Assembly: GCA_019279435.1 (NCBI GenBank)
Contig: JAAALK010000080.1
Span: forward strand, 89,613,028 to 89,677,027
Length of the DNA: 64,000 bases
Direction of reading: 5' to 3'
From: Zizania palustris
Taxonomy: Eukaryota; Streptophyta; Magnoliopsida; Poales; Poaceae
In this document: positions 11,204 through 21,717 of the stretch, in pieces
Numbering within the stretch: the first letter of the stretch is position 1
Layout: each line of letters starts with the position of its first letter
Made by a program: the position numbers and the translations under genes
Notes under the pieces: generated by a model
The model's database searches: none
What the model was told of the DNA's origin: nothing
Seen by the model: only the letters and a program-made list of their open reading frames with translations

Positions 11204-12683
11204 TTGGAGGGCACGTGGATCATGGACTCCGATTGTTCACGCCACATGACCGGAGATGTAGCATGGTTCTCCAGCCTCACCACAACCAAGCAAAAGGAAC
11301 ATATCACCTTCGGCAACAATCGAAGGAGTAGAGTGAAAGGTAAAGGTGTGGTAAGAATTAACTCGAATTTCACTCTCAAAGATGTTGCTTTGGTTGAAAA
11401 TTTGGGATACAATTTGCTTTTTGTATCTCAATTGCTTGATGAGGGCTTCGAAGTGTGATTCCATCACGATAGTTCGAAAGTACTCAATTCTGATGGCATT
11501 GTGGTCTGCAAGATCTTTAGAGTTGGGAGAGTTTTTGGAGCTGATTTTTCTGAGTCATCTGGTTCTTATCATTGTCTTGTTACACATTCGACTTCTGAGC
11601 TTTGGAAATGGCATAGGAGACTAGGGCATATGAGCTTTGAATTGCTTGCTCGTCTGAGTGCCGTAGGTCTGATCCGAGAATTGCCCAAGCTCAAGATTGA
11701 GAAGAATTTAGTTTGCGCTCCTTGTCGACATGGAAAAATGATTGCCGCTTCGCACGCGCCAGTCACCACGGTGATGACTAAACAACCTAGAGAACATCTC
11801 CACATGGACACTGTAGGTCCTTCTTGGGTTAGTTCTTTAGGCGGCAAGTGGTATGTGTTAGTCATTGTCGACGATTTCTCTCGCTACTCTTGGGTCTTCT
11901 TTCTTGCTAGCAAGGATGAAGTGTTTTCACACTTTCGGAGCTTGGCTTTGAGACTTTTCACTGAACTCTCTGGTGCATTGAAATTCATTCGAAGTGATAA
12001 TGGCACTGAGTTCAAGAACAGTCTCTTTGTTGACTTTTGCATGGAGCATAGCATAGAACATCAATTCTCTGCTCCGCGGGTTTCTCAACAGAATGGTATT
12101 GTTGAGAGAAAGAACCGCACTTTGGTTGAGATGGCTAGGACGATGCTCGATGAGCATAGGACTCCTATAAAATTATGGGTTGAGGCCATGAACACTGCAT
12201 GTTACATATCAAACCGAATATTTTTGCGCTCAATTTTGATCTTGACATCTTATGAGCTACGTTATGGGAGACAGCCCAAAGTTACTCATCTTCGAGTTTT
12301 TGGCTGTCGTTGCTTTATCCTAAAACATGGAAATTTGGACAAATTTGAGTCGCGCTCTTCTGATGGGTTCTTTTTGGATTACACTACACATGGTCATTCT
12401 TATCGTGTTTATAATTTGGAAACTAACACTGTCATCGAGTCATGTGATGTGACTTTTGATGAATCAACCCCCTCTGTTAGTTCTACCTTTTAACAGGGAA
12501 ATGAACACGACATGGAGCAGACCATCTTCAAAGAAGAAGATCCCGGAGATTTCGAGGATGAACCCCTACTACCCTCTACATCGACTCCCGAAGTCGACCC
12601 AGCTTCGACCACTTTGGCACAAGGTCCCAAAGCAACTACCTCGACATCGGTCATCTTGTACCACTCCAACACACAAGTTGAGG
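11204..12683 (+). pseudogene. Protease and integrase of copia B
   Basis: The frame 11204-11458 holds the protease motif WIMDSDCSRHMTGD; the catalytic D-S-G is changed to D-S-D. It ends in TGA at 11456, where copy A has CGA. The same frame resumes at 11501 for 330 codons: GAG-pre motif (SELWKWHRRLGHMSFELL, CAPCRHGK) and integrase core with D-D-E visible as HMDTVGP, IRSDNGTEF and NGIVERKNRTLVEMAR. A stop at 12491 follows DESTPSVSSTF. The C-terminal linker runs to the C insertion at 12689, after which B continues at 21718. The single TGA is the main lesion in this region. Confidence 0.85.
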
Positions 12684-12688
12684 GGGAG
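12684..12688. repeat. Target site duplication of copia C (left copy)
   Basis: GGGAG here and at 21713-21717 flank element C exactly; removing C plus one copy restores the sequence seen in copia A. Confidence 0.9.
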
Positions 12689-13991
12689 TGAGGAGCCATG
12701 CTGAATAGCGTGGGCCTCATGGCTCCGGATGTGATGAGTCATTATCAACGATAGTCAAAGAGGACAGATGAAGAGAAGAGATCTGCTATTTCATGGGCCG
12801 CGTGTGACTCAGGTACACGGGCAGCGAGCGACTGTCGGGCAGAGGAGGCTACGAAGTCGGCCTAGCCCAATCCGGGTACATGGGTCAGGAGCTGTAGAAG
12901 ACCCACTGGGCTATTGACCAGGATTGACTCAGGTACACGGGCGGTGAGTGATTGCTGGGCTGAGAGAGCTGCGGAATCGGGCCGGTCCAATCCGGGTACC
13001 TGGTGCAAAGCCGGTGGAGGCTTTGTCAGTTTCGGCGCAAAACTAACAACCGTCGATCTTGTATCCGACTGTCCAGAAGAGAAGTCGTAGTCGCTACGAA
13101 AGCTTAGCTTCCGGATAAGTCATCTGTATCTCTAGGCCCACAGTCAGTCAGTCGTGTCTGTAAAAATTCCTAAGGGCAGTAGAGTCTTTTCCTTTATTTT
13201 AGCGTCTATAAAAACCCTAAGGGGCTGGTGGAATATTCTAGGCCATTGGACAGCCTATAAATAGGGCCCCAATCCCTAGGGTTGGACTACCCTTCTAGAA
13301 ATCACTTTTCAATTATTCCTTGGGTCATCTTTCTTTCGTGCGCATTCTCTTTCTTGCTCCTGTTTCTGTGCGCCGCCAGAGGCTTCTATCCTGCATGCAT
13401 TCATTTTGTTCTTCATTTAATGCAGTGAGATTTTGTTCTCTGTTGAGTGCGAGGCGTGCATTTAGTTATTGTGAATCTGAATCCTTGTGTATTGTGTGCT
13501 GTTGATTTTATTCCTGAGAAGGTGCTTCTGTTGCGTGTGTTCTTCACGAACGTAGTACTAGTTCTTTCTGTTGCAAGTAGTACTACTACACTGTAGCAAC
13601 AATACAATAGTACTCCGGCTTTGCTTTTTCTGCGTAGCTTTTTGATCGAAGCAGACAAGACTGAATACCTTTTCTGGCTGTTTTTCTACCGAAGCCCCTT
13701 CGCTGTTCGAAGCCCCTCAGCTCCGTGAGGCAGGCTTCGATCTAACATCTTCGAAGGCTTCGCTTGAACTTTGGCTTCGTTTTTGTGCTGTCTCTTGCTT
13801 CGCAGTACACGTTGCACTCTGTCAGCTTTACATACTTCGATAGTCTTTGCGAAGGTGTTCTCAGTCTCGAGCTGTTCGAAGTCACTACTTCATCAGGCTT
13901 CGAAGTTAGCTTCGAAGCTATTCTCACTGATAGACTTCACTTAGTGTTTGCAGCTGTCTGTTCCGATGGTCTTGATGTGTTTGTTCGAAGG
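12689..13991 (+). mobile_element. LTR fragment of copia C, plus orientation (left end)
   Basis: Begins TGAGGAGCCATGCTGAATAG and follows the LTR of D (reverse complement of 50499 downward) through a TATA box (CAGCCTATAAATAGGGC, 13251-13267) to CGATGGTCTTGATGTGTTTG. It breaks off at 13991, two thirds of the way through the LTR. Confidence 0.85.
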
Positions 13992-14071
13992 AGAAGCGAG
14001 GGCTGACACACGACAGAGAACCAAAATCGAAGCCTACGTTCTACCTTCGAACAAACACATCAAGACCATCG
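13964..14071. repeat. Perfect hairpin at the left inversion junction of copia C
   Basis: 28 bp at 13964-13991 are the exact reverse complement of 14044-14071, with 52 bp between. Those 52 bp plus CCTT (13992-14047) are the reverse complement of 21071-21126 at the other junction. The arms end in CCTTCGAAGG-type palindromic sequence. Confidence 0.9.
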
Positions 14072-14248
14072 ACTTCGCAGCCTCCTCTGCCCGACAGTCG
14101 CTTGCTGCCCGTGTACCTGAGTCACACGCGGCCCATGAAACAGCAGATCTCTTCTCTTCATCTGTCCTCTTTGACTATCGTTGACAATGACTCATCACAG
14201 CTGGAGCCATGAGGCCCACGCTATTCAGCATGGCTCCTCAATATCCTC
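14072..14248 (-). mobile_element. LTR stub of copia C, minus orientation
   Basis: Reading minus, this is the first part of the LTR (TGAGGAGCC at 14248) next to the element's own polypurine tract. It jumps at about 14071 from the U3 start directly to a downstream LTR part, so TATA and most of U3 are deleted. It is the inward-facing remnant of the original 3' LTR. Confidence 0.8.
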
Positions 14249-15568
14249 CTTGATGAGTGCATTGTCAACACTTCACTTCTTCAGCTCTTCAGAACCTGCA
14301 AGCAACCGTGGAAACACGAAAACAAAAACACAAGAAAACAAAGAAGAAGAAAAATAAGGTAAAAGTTTAACCCTAATGACCAAAAGCCAAACAAAAGCAA
14401 GAAGCGGTCATTATGGTTAACCAAAGGTAAAAGCTCAAAACGAGTGCAATCTCAGAAATAGTAACAAGGATATCAAAAGAGTAAGCGAGACAAAAACTCC
14501 CCCTTAAACTCTTATCCCAAAATTTCTCCCCCTTGTTGACAAGTGAACTCATCAAGCACTCAAAAGAGACACGGACTCCCCTTGAAATGCAACTCCCCCT
14601 CAAAATATGCAATGAATGCAACTGGGGTGCATGAGGAGTGTAGAAAGCATGCTTCTCAGATATGATTGACTGCAATTACAACATCTAACAAGTAGAGCAA
14701 AAGGCATACTGTCTAAGACACATGGCATGATCAGTGCAACAGATGATATCTAAAGAAAGTCATTAGCATGCATTTTTCAGTTTTTGCAAACAAAAGCATC
14801 ACCACATTTTCCAGTAAACAAGCAAGGTAAAGCATGAGATGCAAAAGATACCTGATATCTACCAAGATAAGCATTATCCAAAACACAGTGCTTCAGCAAA
14901 CTTGTTATCATTTCATTTTTCAGGCTTTTTCTCTTTCCTTTTTCATTTTTGCCAGGGGTTATTTGCATGTCAAACCTTATGCTGACCGACCAAGTCAAGC
15001 CTAGGCTAGAACTGGACCATCAGAAGCTTAAGACATTGGTCTTGGCATACATTACACTGTCCTAGTTCATACCAAAGTGCTATGGTACGCAGTCCAGAAC
15101 AATGCAATGCGACAAAACAAACGCACCTGGATCTTTTCAAGTTATACATAAAAAGGCATGGAATTTTCATTATTCTTGATTTTTATAGCACATATCAATG
15201 TTTTAAAGCAGAAAGATGTCCAAGTTGCATGTTTGCATCTAAGTCAGGAACTAGCTACAAGGCATGTAACAGATAGCAAGAACATTCAGCCTACGCATGC
15301 TAGTTACCAGAAGCAGTGGTGATCATTTTTCAAGTTAAAAGTGTAAAAGCCATGCATATGACAGATATCAGACATATCAGGTGAGCTGAACCAAGGCATG
15401 ATCAATGACAAGTATTCAAAAGTATGTACCAGCTAGAATAAGTAAAGCGGTTCAATCATATAACAGAAGCAAGCTCAGAAGTGTGATATGTGAATATGCA
15501 AAATATGAACACACACAAAAAGACTCAAGAAAAGAGTAAAGAAGAAAGAAAACTGACGCAAAAATATC
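14249..15568 (-). other. 3' untranslated region of copia C with polypurine tracts
   Basis: About 1.3 kb between pol and LTR with no credible coding. Minus-strand purine tracts appear at 14249-14260 (degenerate, next to the LTR), about 14525-14537 (CAAGGGGGAGAAAT) and others near 14500 and 14590. It is collinear with D 50500-51786. A long non-coding 3' region with repeated polypurine tracts is a hallmark of Sireviruses. Confidence 0.75.
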
Positions 15569-17257
15569 CTAGAAAGGATACACAACACCCAAATCCCCTC
15601 GTAAACGCTCAAAAGTAGACTGATCTAGGGGTTTGGTGAAAATATCAGCCAAGTGATGATGGGTATCAAAATGGAGAAGGTCAATGACACCTTTCTCATA
15701 TTGATCCCTGCAGAAAGTGAAAGCGCACATCAATGTGTTTGGTTTTTGAATAGAGACATGGGTTTTTCCCTACACTAATTGCACTGGTGTTGTCGCAAAA
15801 CAATGGAACCCTGGTAGGAAAGAATAACCCAAAATCTCGCAGAGTGGAAATCATCCAAACCATCTGTGAGCAGCAGCTACGTACTCAGCCTCTGTGGTCG
15901 AAAGAGCAACTCCAGATTGCTTTCGAGAAGACCAAGAGACAAGAGAAGAACCAAGAAACTGGCAAGTACCGGAAGTCGACTTGCGATCCAGCCGGCACCC
16001 ACCAAAATCGGCATCCGAAAAGCCAGATAAATCGAGAGATGATGAAGCTGAATAGAAAAGACCAAGATCGGGCGCATAAGTAAGATACCTGAATATGCGC
16101 TTGACAGCCTGCCGATGAGACGCACGAGGTGAAGACTGGAAGCGCGCGCACAGTCCCACGGCGAACTGAATGTCCGGTCTGGTCACTGTTAAGTACAGCA
16201 GCGAGCCGATCATCCCTCGAAACTCCCTTTCATTGACCTTAACGCCGCTCTCGTCCTTGTCCAGACCCCTAGATGTGCCCATCGTGGTCATCTGCTGCTT
16301 CAACTCACCACCAAAGTCAAATTTCTTAAGCATGTCACGAGTATACTTACCTTGGTGGATGAAAGTGCCGTCCTTTGTCTGCTTGATCTGGAGCCCTAAG
16401 AAGTACTTAAGCTCACCCATGAGGCTCATCTCAAACTCGTTGTGCATCTGCTCAGAAAACTTGGACACAAGAGAGTCAGTAGTACCGCCAAAGATAATAT
16501 CGTCCATGTAAATCTGAGCGACTAAGAAATTTGAAGCATCTCTGAGCAAGAAAAGCGTTTTGTCCACAGAACCCATCACAAAGCCCTTCCCCAACAAAAA
16601 TTGCTTTAACCGGTCATACCAAGCCCTGGGGGCTTGCATCAACCCGTATAAAGCTTTGTGCAACTTAAAAACATGTCGAGGAAACTTAGGGTTCTCAAAA
16701 CCGGGGGGCTGCCTAACATAAACTTCCTCCTCTATGAACCCGTTTAGAAAAGCACTCTTAACGTCCATTTGAAAAAGCTTAAAACCCTTCGAAGCAGCAA
16801 AAGCTAAGAGAATACGAATGGACTCAAGATGGGCAACAGGGGCGAAAGTTTCTTCAAAATCAATACCCTCTTTCTAGCAAAACCCCTGGGCAACTAGTCG
16901 AGCTTTGTTGCGCACCACAACCCCATCTTCACCTTGTTTGTTCTTAAATACCCACTTGGTGCCTATGGGGTTGCATCCTGGTTGCGGCTCAACTAAAGTC
17001 CAAACCCGATTGCGGACAAAATTCTCAAGCTCTTCTTGCATAGCATTAATCCAATTTGAATCAGAAAGAGCATGAGAAACATCTCTGGGCTCAAAAGATG
17101 CAACAAAAGCAGATTCAGCAAACACAGCAAGAGAGGTAGATGAACGCAGAGTTCTTTCAGTCAAATCACCGATGATGAGCTCTGAGGGGTGATCACGCTG
17201 AACTGCTCGGGATCCTTGGTGATCTGAAGTCACCTCACCGGAGTCAGCAGTTGGCAC
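15569..17257 (-). pseudogene. Reverse transcriptase/RNase H of copia C
   Basis: The N-terminal part (17257-16874) has SHALSDSNWINAMQEELENF and GTKWVFKNKQGEDGVVVRNK, then a stop. A 305-residue frame (16768-15851) carries MDVKSAFLNGFIEEEVYVRQ, the catalytic QIYMDDIIFGG (YMDD, where B, D and E have YVDD), LKYFLGLQIKQTKDG, and RNase H with FSDADFGGC and STTEAEYVAAA. A frameshift near 15850 separates the last RNase H part (VPLFCDNTSAI, KTKHIDVRFHF, ADIFTKPLDQSTFERLRG). Only a few lesions, so this is one of the better preserved pol segments, but not intact. Confidence 0.85.
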
Positions 17258-18475
17258 CTCTGGACTCGACTAAGGGGGCTCGATCGTAGTGGAAGAAGTG
17301 ATCAGAGGTCCGCCCTCATCCTCAGTCGAAGTCTCAGAAGGTGTGGGCTCTGCAGGGGGTGCAGAAGGCCCACCCTCATCAGCAGCTGGAGTATCCTCAT
17401 CTTCCTCGAAGATGGACTCTCCGAGCTCATCATAACCAGAAGGCTCAAAAGAAGGAGTCAAAGAAGGCAAGGATTCATCAAATGAAACTTCGCAAGTCTC
17501 GACAAGCTGCTGGGTTTCGAGTTTCGAAACACGGAAACCTCGAGAATGCAATGCATAACCAAGAAAAACACCATCCCAACAACGAGACTCAAACTTGTCC
17601 AAATGCCCTTCCTTCTTGAGCACAAAGCACTTGCAGCCAAACGCTCGCAAGTGGCTCACCTTGGGCTGTCTGCCAAACGCTCGCATCCGACCATTGTTCT
17701 CATTCTTCAGCTTCAAAATCAGGTCATGAACAAACTGAAAAGTTTCATCCTTAGACTCCAAAAAGAAAACCCACGAGAATCGAGAAAAGTCGTCAACAAT
17801 CACAAGTGCGTACCACTTCCCACCGACTGAACGTACCCGAGCTGGACCAACAGTGTCCAAGTGTAAAAGCTCGCCCGGATACAATGTCATCACCTAAGTC
17901 ACAGGTGAGTGAGAAGCGGCAACCATTTTCCCATGACGACAGGGATGACAAACTAGATCCTTCTCCATCTTAAGCTTGGACAATCCTCGGATGAGGTCCA
18001 TAGAGCTCAACCTGACTAGCAGATCAAAACTCAAATGACCTAACCTCCTATGCCACTTCCAGAGCTCAGAGGAGGATCCAGCAATCAAACAGCGAGAAGG
18101 GCCAAAAGAACTAGAGAAGTCAATTCGAAAAACTTTACCAAATGGTAAGATCTGACAAATCAAAGACCCTCTAGAATCAAACACAGAAGAATTGCCCTTC
18201 TTAAAACGCACCTCCAAACCATCCTCAAGAAGTTGCGAAACAGAAATCAAATTGAAGTTCAAGTTTCTAACCAAAGCAACATTCTTCAAAGAGAAATGAT
18301 CTAAAATGCGAATAGAGCCTATGCCACTTACCTTCCCTTGACCACTGTTCCCGAATGTGATGTACTCTTTGGAGCTCGGGGGAGTGAGACTAGAGAACCA
18401 TCTGCGATGTCCTGTCATGTGGCGAGAACATCCTGAGTCCATGATCCAAACATCCTCCAGTCCCCGATCCTGCAC
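17258..18475 (-). pseudogene. Protease and integrase of copia C, integrase core deleted
   Basis: Protease and GAG-pre: frame 18475-17894 with WIMDSGCSRHMTGHRRWF (D-S-G intact), SELWKWHRRLGHLSFDLLVR and CHPCRHGK, ending at a stop after SHSPVT. The integrase frame 17893-17270 contains the first catalytic Asp (LHLDTVGPARVRS) and then jumps in frame from KNENNGRMRAF to GRQPKVSHLRAFGCK. The region holding the second Asp and the Glu, present in D at 54065-53765, is missing. Integrase is therefore inactive regardless of the stop. The C-terminal acidic linker (ESIFEEDEDTPAADEGG) is preserved. Confidence 0.85.
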
Positions 18476-18477
18476 AA

Positions 18478-21058
18478 TCAGTGGCTATAAGTGGGAGCAA
18501 ATGGTCCGGCACCATGTTTAGCAAAAGAGCTAAACCAGTGTCGAGCCATCTGCTCAAAAGATGGAAAGCAGAAATCATCATCTGGAGCACGGGCATGAAA
18601 GCCGTCTCCCCTACCACCACCTACACGACGCGGCCTGGCCTCTAGCCTCTCCCCGCGTCGAGGAACCCGCAGTCTACCACCCTGCTGGTAGAACTGCTCC
18701 TGATCACCACGAGCTCTCTGTGCTCTCTCAACCCGCTTCCTCCTGAAGCAAAACTCTGCAAGATGCCCGTCTCTCTGACAGTACTCACAATGATAGGTGG
18801 GCTTCTTGGGATGTGGTTGAGGCTTGGGGTTCATGGGCTTAGTGGTGTTAGGTGTTGTCTTCTTGGGCTGAGAGGGTCTAGGAAGAGAGTCTAGAGAAGA
18901 GTGGAGGTGTTTGGGCTTTGGAACCCAGATAGGCTTCTTGGGTGGAGCTTTGGGTGGTTCATGAATTACTCCATCCTTGGGCTGACAAGCCTGGGAAGAC
19001 TCAGTGGAGTGAGTCTTGGGGTATCTCTGCTCAGGAGTCATTTTACTCCACTCCACTGCCCGGCTAATGGCACTCTCAAAGACAGCCTTGGTGTAGGTGT
19101 AACCTACCCAAACCCATCCTGCCTCTTGAACTGCTGGATCATCATGCCGAGCTGTGGCTCTCTGGCACTGATCCAACTCAGGATAGAATGGAGGTAAAAG
19201 TTCTCATTCTGAGAATCAGCTAGCTCCTCTCTCAAGGAAGCTAGAACCTCCAGCTGAGACAAGCAGGTCTCACACTCACTCTCTACTTGGACAGACTTCT
19301 CGGCTTTTAGCTTGATCAACTCAAGTCTAAGAGATAGGCAGTTCTCACAGACAGTGGGTGGAACTGACAATGTCTCAAGCTCTAGCCTAGTCTGCGCAAG
19401 CTCAGCTCTCAACCTCTCCAAATCACCCAAATGTTCATCGCCCTTGGATTTTAGCTCAGCTAAGGCAGCTAGATGAGATGGGCAATCAACACACGGTGCG
19501 ACGACAGTGGCTTGAGCATCTTTCAGCTCCAGCTGAGCGCTTTCAAGCTCAGTGGCCAAAGCGTCCCTCTCATCAACCCTTTCTGTGTACCTGGACTTCA
19601 GAGTCGACAGGTCACACAGAAGCACCTCACACTTCGAGCACTCACTGCTATCACCCAAGAAAGGGGAAGAAGATAGACTCTCAATTCTGCCGTTGGCTAC
19701 GTCAAGCTCACTCTCTAACTCCTGACGATTGCTTTCAAGTAAATCAACGATTTCGTCTTCATAGGATGATACCTTTTCGTTGTTGTCGTCGGAGTCGTCG
19801 GAGGAGCTCTTTTCTTCCTTATCCCCAAGAGCCATTGAACAGAAGCTCTTGCGGTATCTTCGGCGCTGATGTGAACGGCTCTTCGGCTTGTCTCCGAAAG
19901 CCATGAAGCAGAGGCCCGCCGGATCATCCTTGTCCTTCCCCTTCCTGATGGCGCTTTCCTCATCGCTTGAGCTCGATGAAGAGGAGGAAGACGTGGACCG
20001 CTTGGAGTAGCTCTTCTCCATTTCTGTGAAGAAGGCCTTGTCATGCTTCTCGTTCTCTCACCGGTAGTCCTTCAGGGCCTTCTTGAAGAATCTGGTCTTC
20101 GGCTTGCCCTTGTTGAAGGATGAGCTCTCGTGCTTGCCGGAGTCAGTGGAAGCCACCACCGGTGCCCTTCTTGTGACCATTGCGCTTGTGGCAGTCGGCG
20201 ATGAAGTGTCCTGGATCACCACACTCAAAGCATCCGGATTTTGTGCCATGTCTTTTGAACATTCTCTTGTCATAGACACGACACACCCGATTGCTAAAAA
20301 GACACAAATCATCATCTCCCAACAACTCAAGCTGGTCCTCAGTGATAGACATCAAAGAAAACCCAGCACAACTCACAGAAGAAGGATCAACAGAAGGTGT
20401 AGCAAGGGCCAGATATTTTGATCCAGAACCAGTGAGATTTGATCTCAGCTAGGAGATCAACCTCAGTAGCCTTCAGCTTGCTAAACAACTCGAAAATGGT
20501 CAAGGTATCATAAGAAGTACTCTCAATGATAGAAGATACCTTGATCTCCCAGATCTTTTGGTCCAAGGTATGGAGAAGCTTGAGCGCCTGCTCATGATCT
20601 GAGACTAACTGAGCACCCTCAGCCTTGTTGTCCCGAAGCTTGTTTATAATCGACTGAAAACGACTAAACAAATCCTCAATAGATTCACCCGACTTCTGTG
20701 TGAAATTCTCATATTCACGCCGGTAGGTCTGATAGAGCCGAGCCTTGACCTATGCTGTTCCCTCATGGTGTGCCTTGAGGGTAGCCCAGATCTCTCTCGC
20801 AGTGGAGAGATGACTCACACGCTCAAACTCAGTGGGACCTAAACCAGAGAAAAGAATGTTCACAACCTTACTGTTGCTCAGATGTTGAGCAATGATACCA
20901 GCAGTACCACGCTCAGCGACTGGCAATATGACAAACGTGGTGTGAACGCAAATGTCCCAAATGTTCGAACCCTGGCTCATGAGATAGGCTCGCATGCGAG
21001 TCTTCCAATAGTTATAGCCATAGGCTTCCAAGGACGGGACCTTGCCAGGAGAAGTCAT
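18478..21058 (-). pseudogene. Gag of copia C
   Basis: Start at the ATG ending at 21058 (MTSPGKVPSLEAYGYNYWKT), matching D at 60914. The N-terminal UBN2-like part has LGPTEFERVSHLSTAREIWA; next come FSRFQSIINKLRDNKAEG and a stop near 20455. A zinc knuckle CFECGDPGHFIADC (intact CCHC) lies near 20230, followed by a Lys-rich and a Ser-rich block, a coiled coil in the 305-residue frame 20021-19104, and CEYCQRDGHLAEFC near 18780. Frameshifts occur around 20050 and 19130. The order matches other Sirevirus Gags. PBS and leader upstream are missing because of the inversion junction at 21070. Confidence 0.85.
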
Positions 21059-21070
21059 GATCACTACTGG

Positions 21071-21126
21071 AAGGTAGAACGTAGGCTTCGATTTTGGTTC
21101 TCTGTCGTGTGTCAGCCCTCGCTTCT
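21071..21126. repeat. 56-bp inverted repeat at the right inversion junction of copia C
   Basis: Exact reverse complement of 13992-14047. Here it is in its native LTR order, continuing into CCTTCGAAGG at 21127-21136. Confidence 0.9.
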
Positions 21127-21712
21127 CCTTCGAAGGTAGTCTTTCTATGCGACGTGTTCGAAGGTCTGTTCAAAGGTTGTGCTTCAAAGTATACTGTTCA
21201 AAGCAAGCTTCGATACACACACACTTTGCTACGAAGCATACTTCGCACTCTGTAACACGTGAGCTAGGCTAGACCAAACAAACCTTCGGCCCGTAAACTT
21301 CAACCTTCGCTCAACCTCGACAGGCCTCGATCTCCAAAGCAGGGTTCGACCCAGCGAAGCAGGCTTCGACACTGCGAAGCAGGCTTCGCCAAGTTTCGAA
21401 CAGGAGACAGATTTTGAACGGTAACTTCTCATTTCATTCTTTGTGCACTTAGAATTGTTATACTGAGAAGTTTGTCTTACCTTGCCTCGTGTATACCGTT
21501 TATCTGTCTATTAGCACTATATTGATATTTCTCTATTTTAATCTTCAGTTGCTTCTAGGCTAGATACCTTTAGACTTAGGCAATCTATTCGGTCTTTGCT
21601 GCTTAGTCTTTTGAGGTGCGTTGGGTATTGGGAGCAGGCCATATATTTGAAAGAATTTTTTTAAGGCGCACATTCACCCCCCCCCCCTCTGGTCGCTACT
21701 TTCGGTCCTACA
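21071..21712 (+). mobile_element. LTR fragment of copia C, plus orientation (right end)
   Basis: Continues the LTR in plus orientation from the junction to the terminal TTCGGTCCTACA, followed by the GGGAG duplication. It includes TTCGAA/GCGAAGC motifs and the poly-C/CTCTGGTCGCTACT terminus shared with D and E. Confidence 0.85.
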
Positions 21713-21717
21713 GGGAG

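Larger units (their letters stand above)
12689..21712 (-). mobile_element. Sirevirus-like copia element C with internal inversion
   Basis: The outer ends are TGAGGAGCC...GGTCCTACA with a GGGAG duplication, so this is one insertion into copia B. However, the two outer LTR pieces (12689-13991, 21071-21712) are both in plus orientation, while the internal region from 14044 to about 21070 is in minus orientation. The element was therefore inverted internally after, or during, insertion. Primer site and one LTR half are lost. It belongs to the same family as D (48567-62908). Confidence 0.85.
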
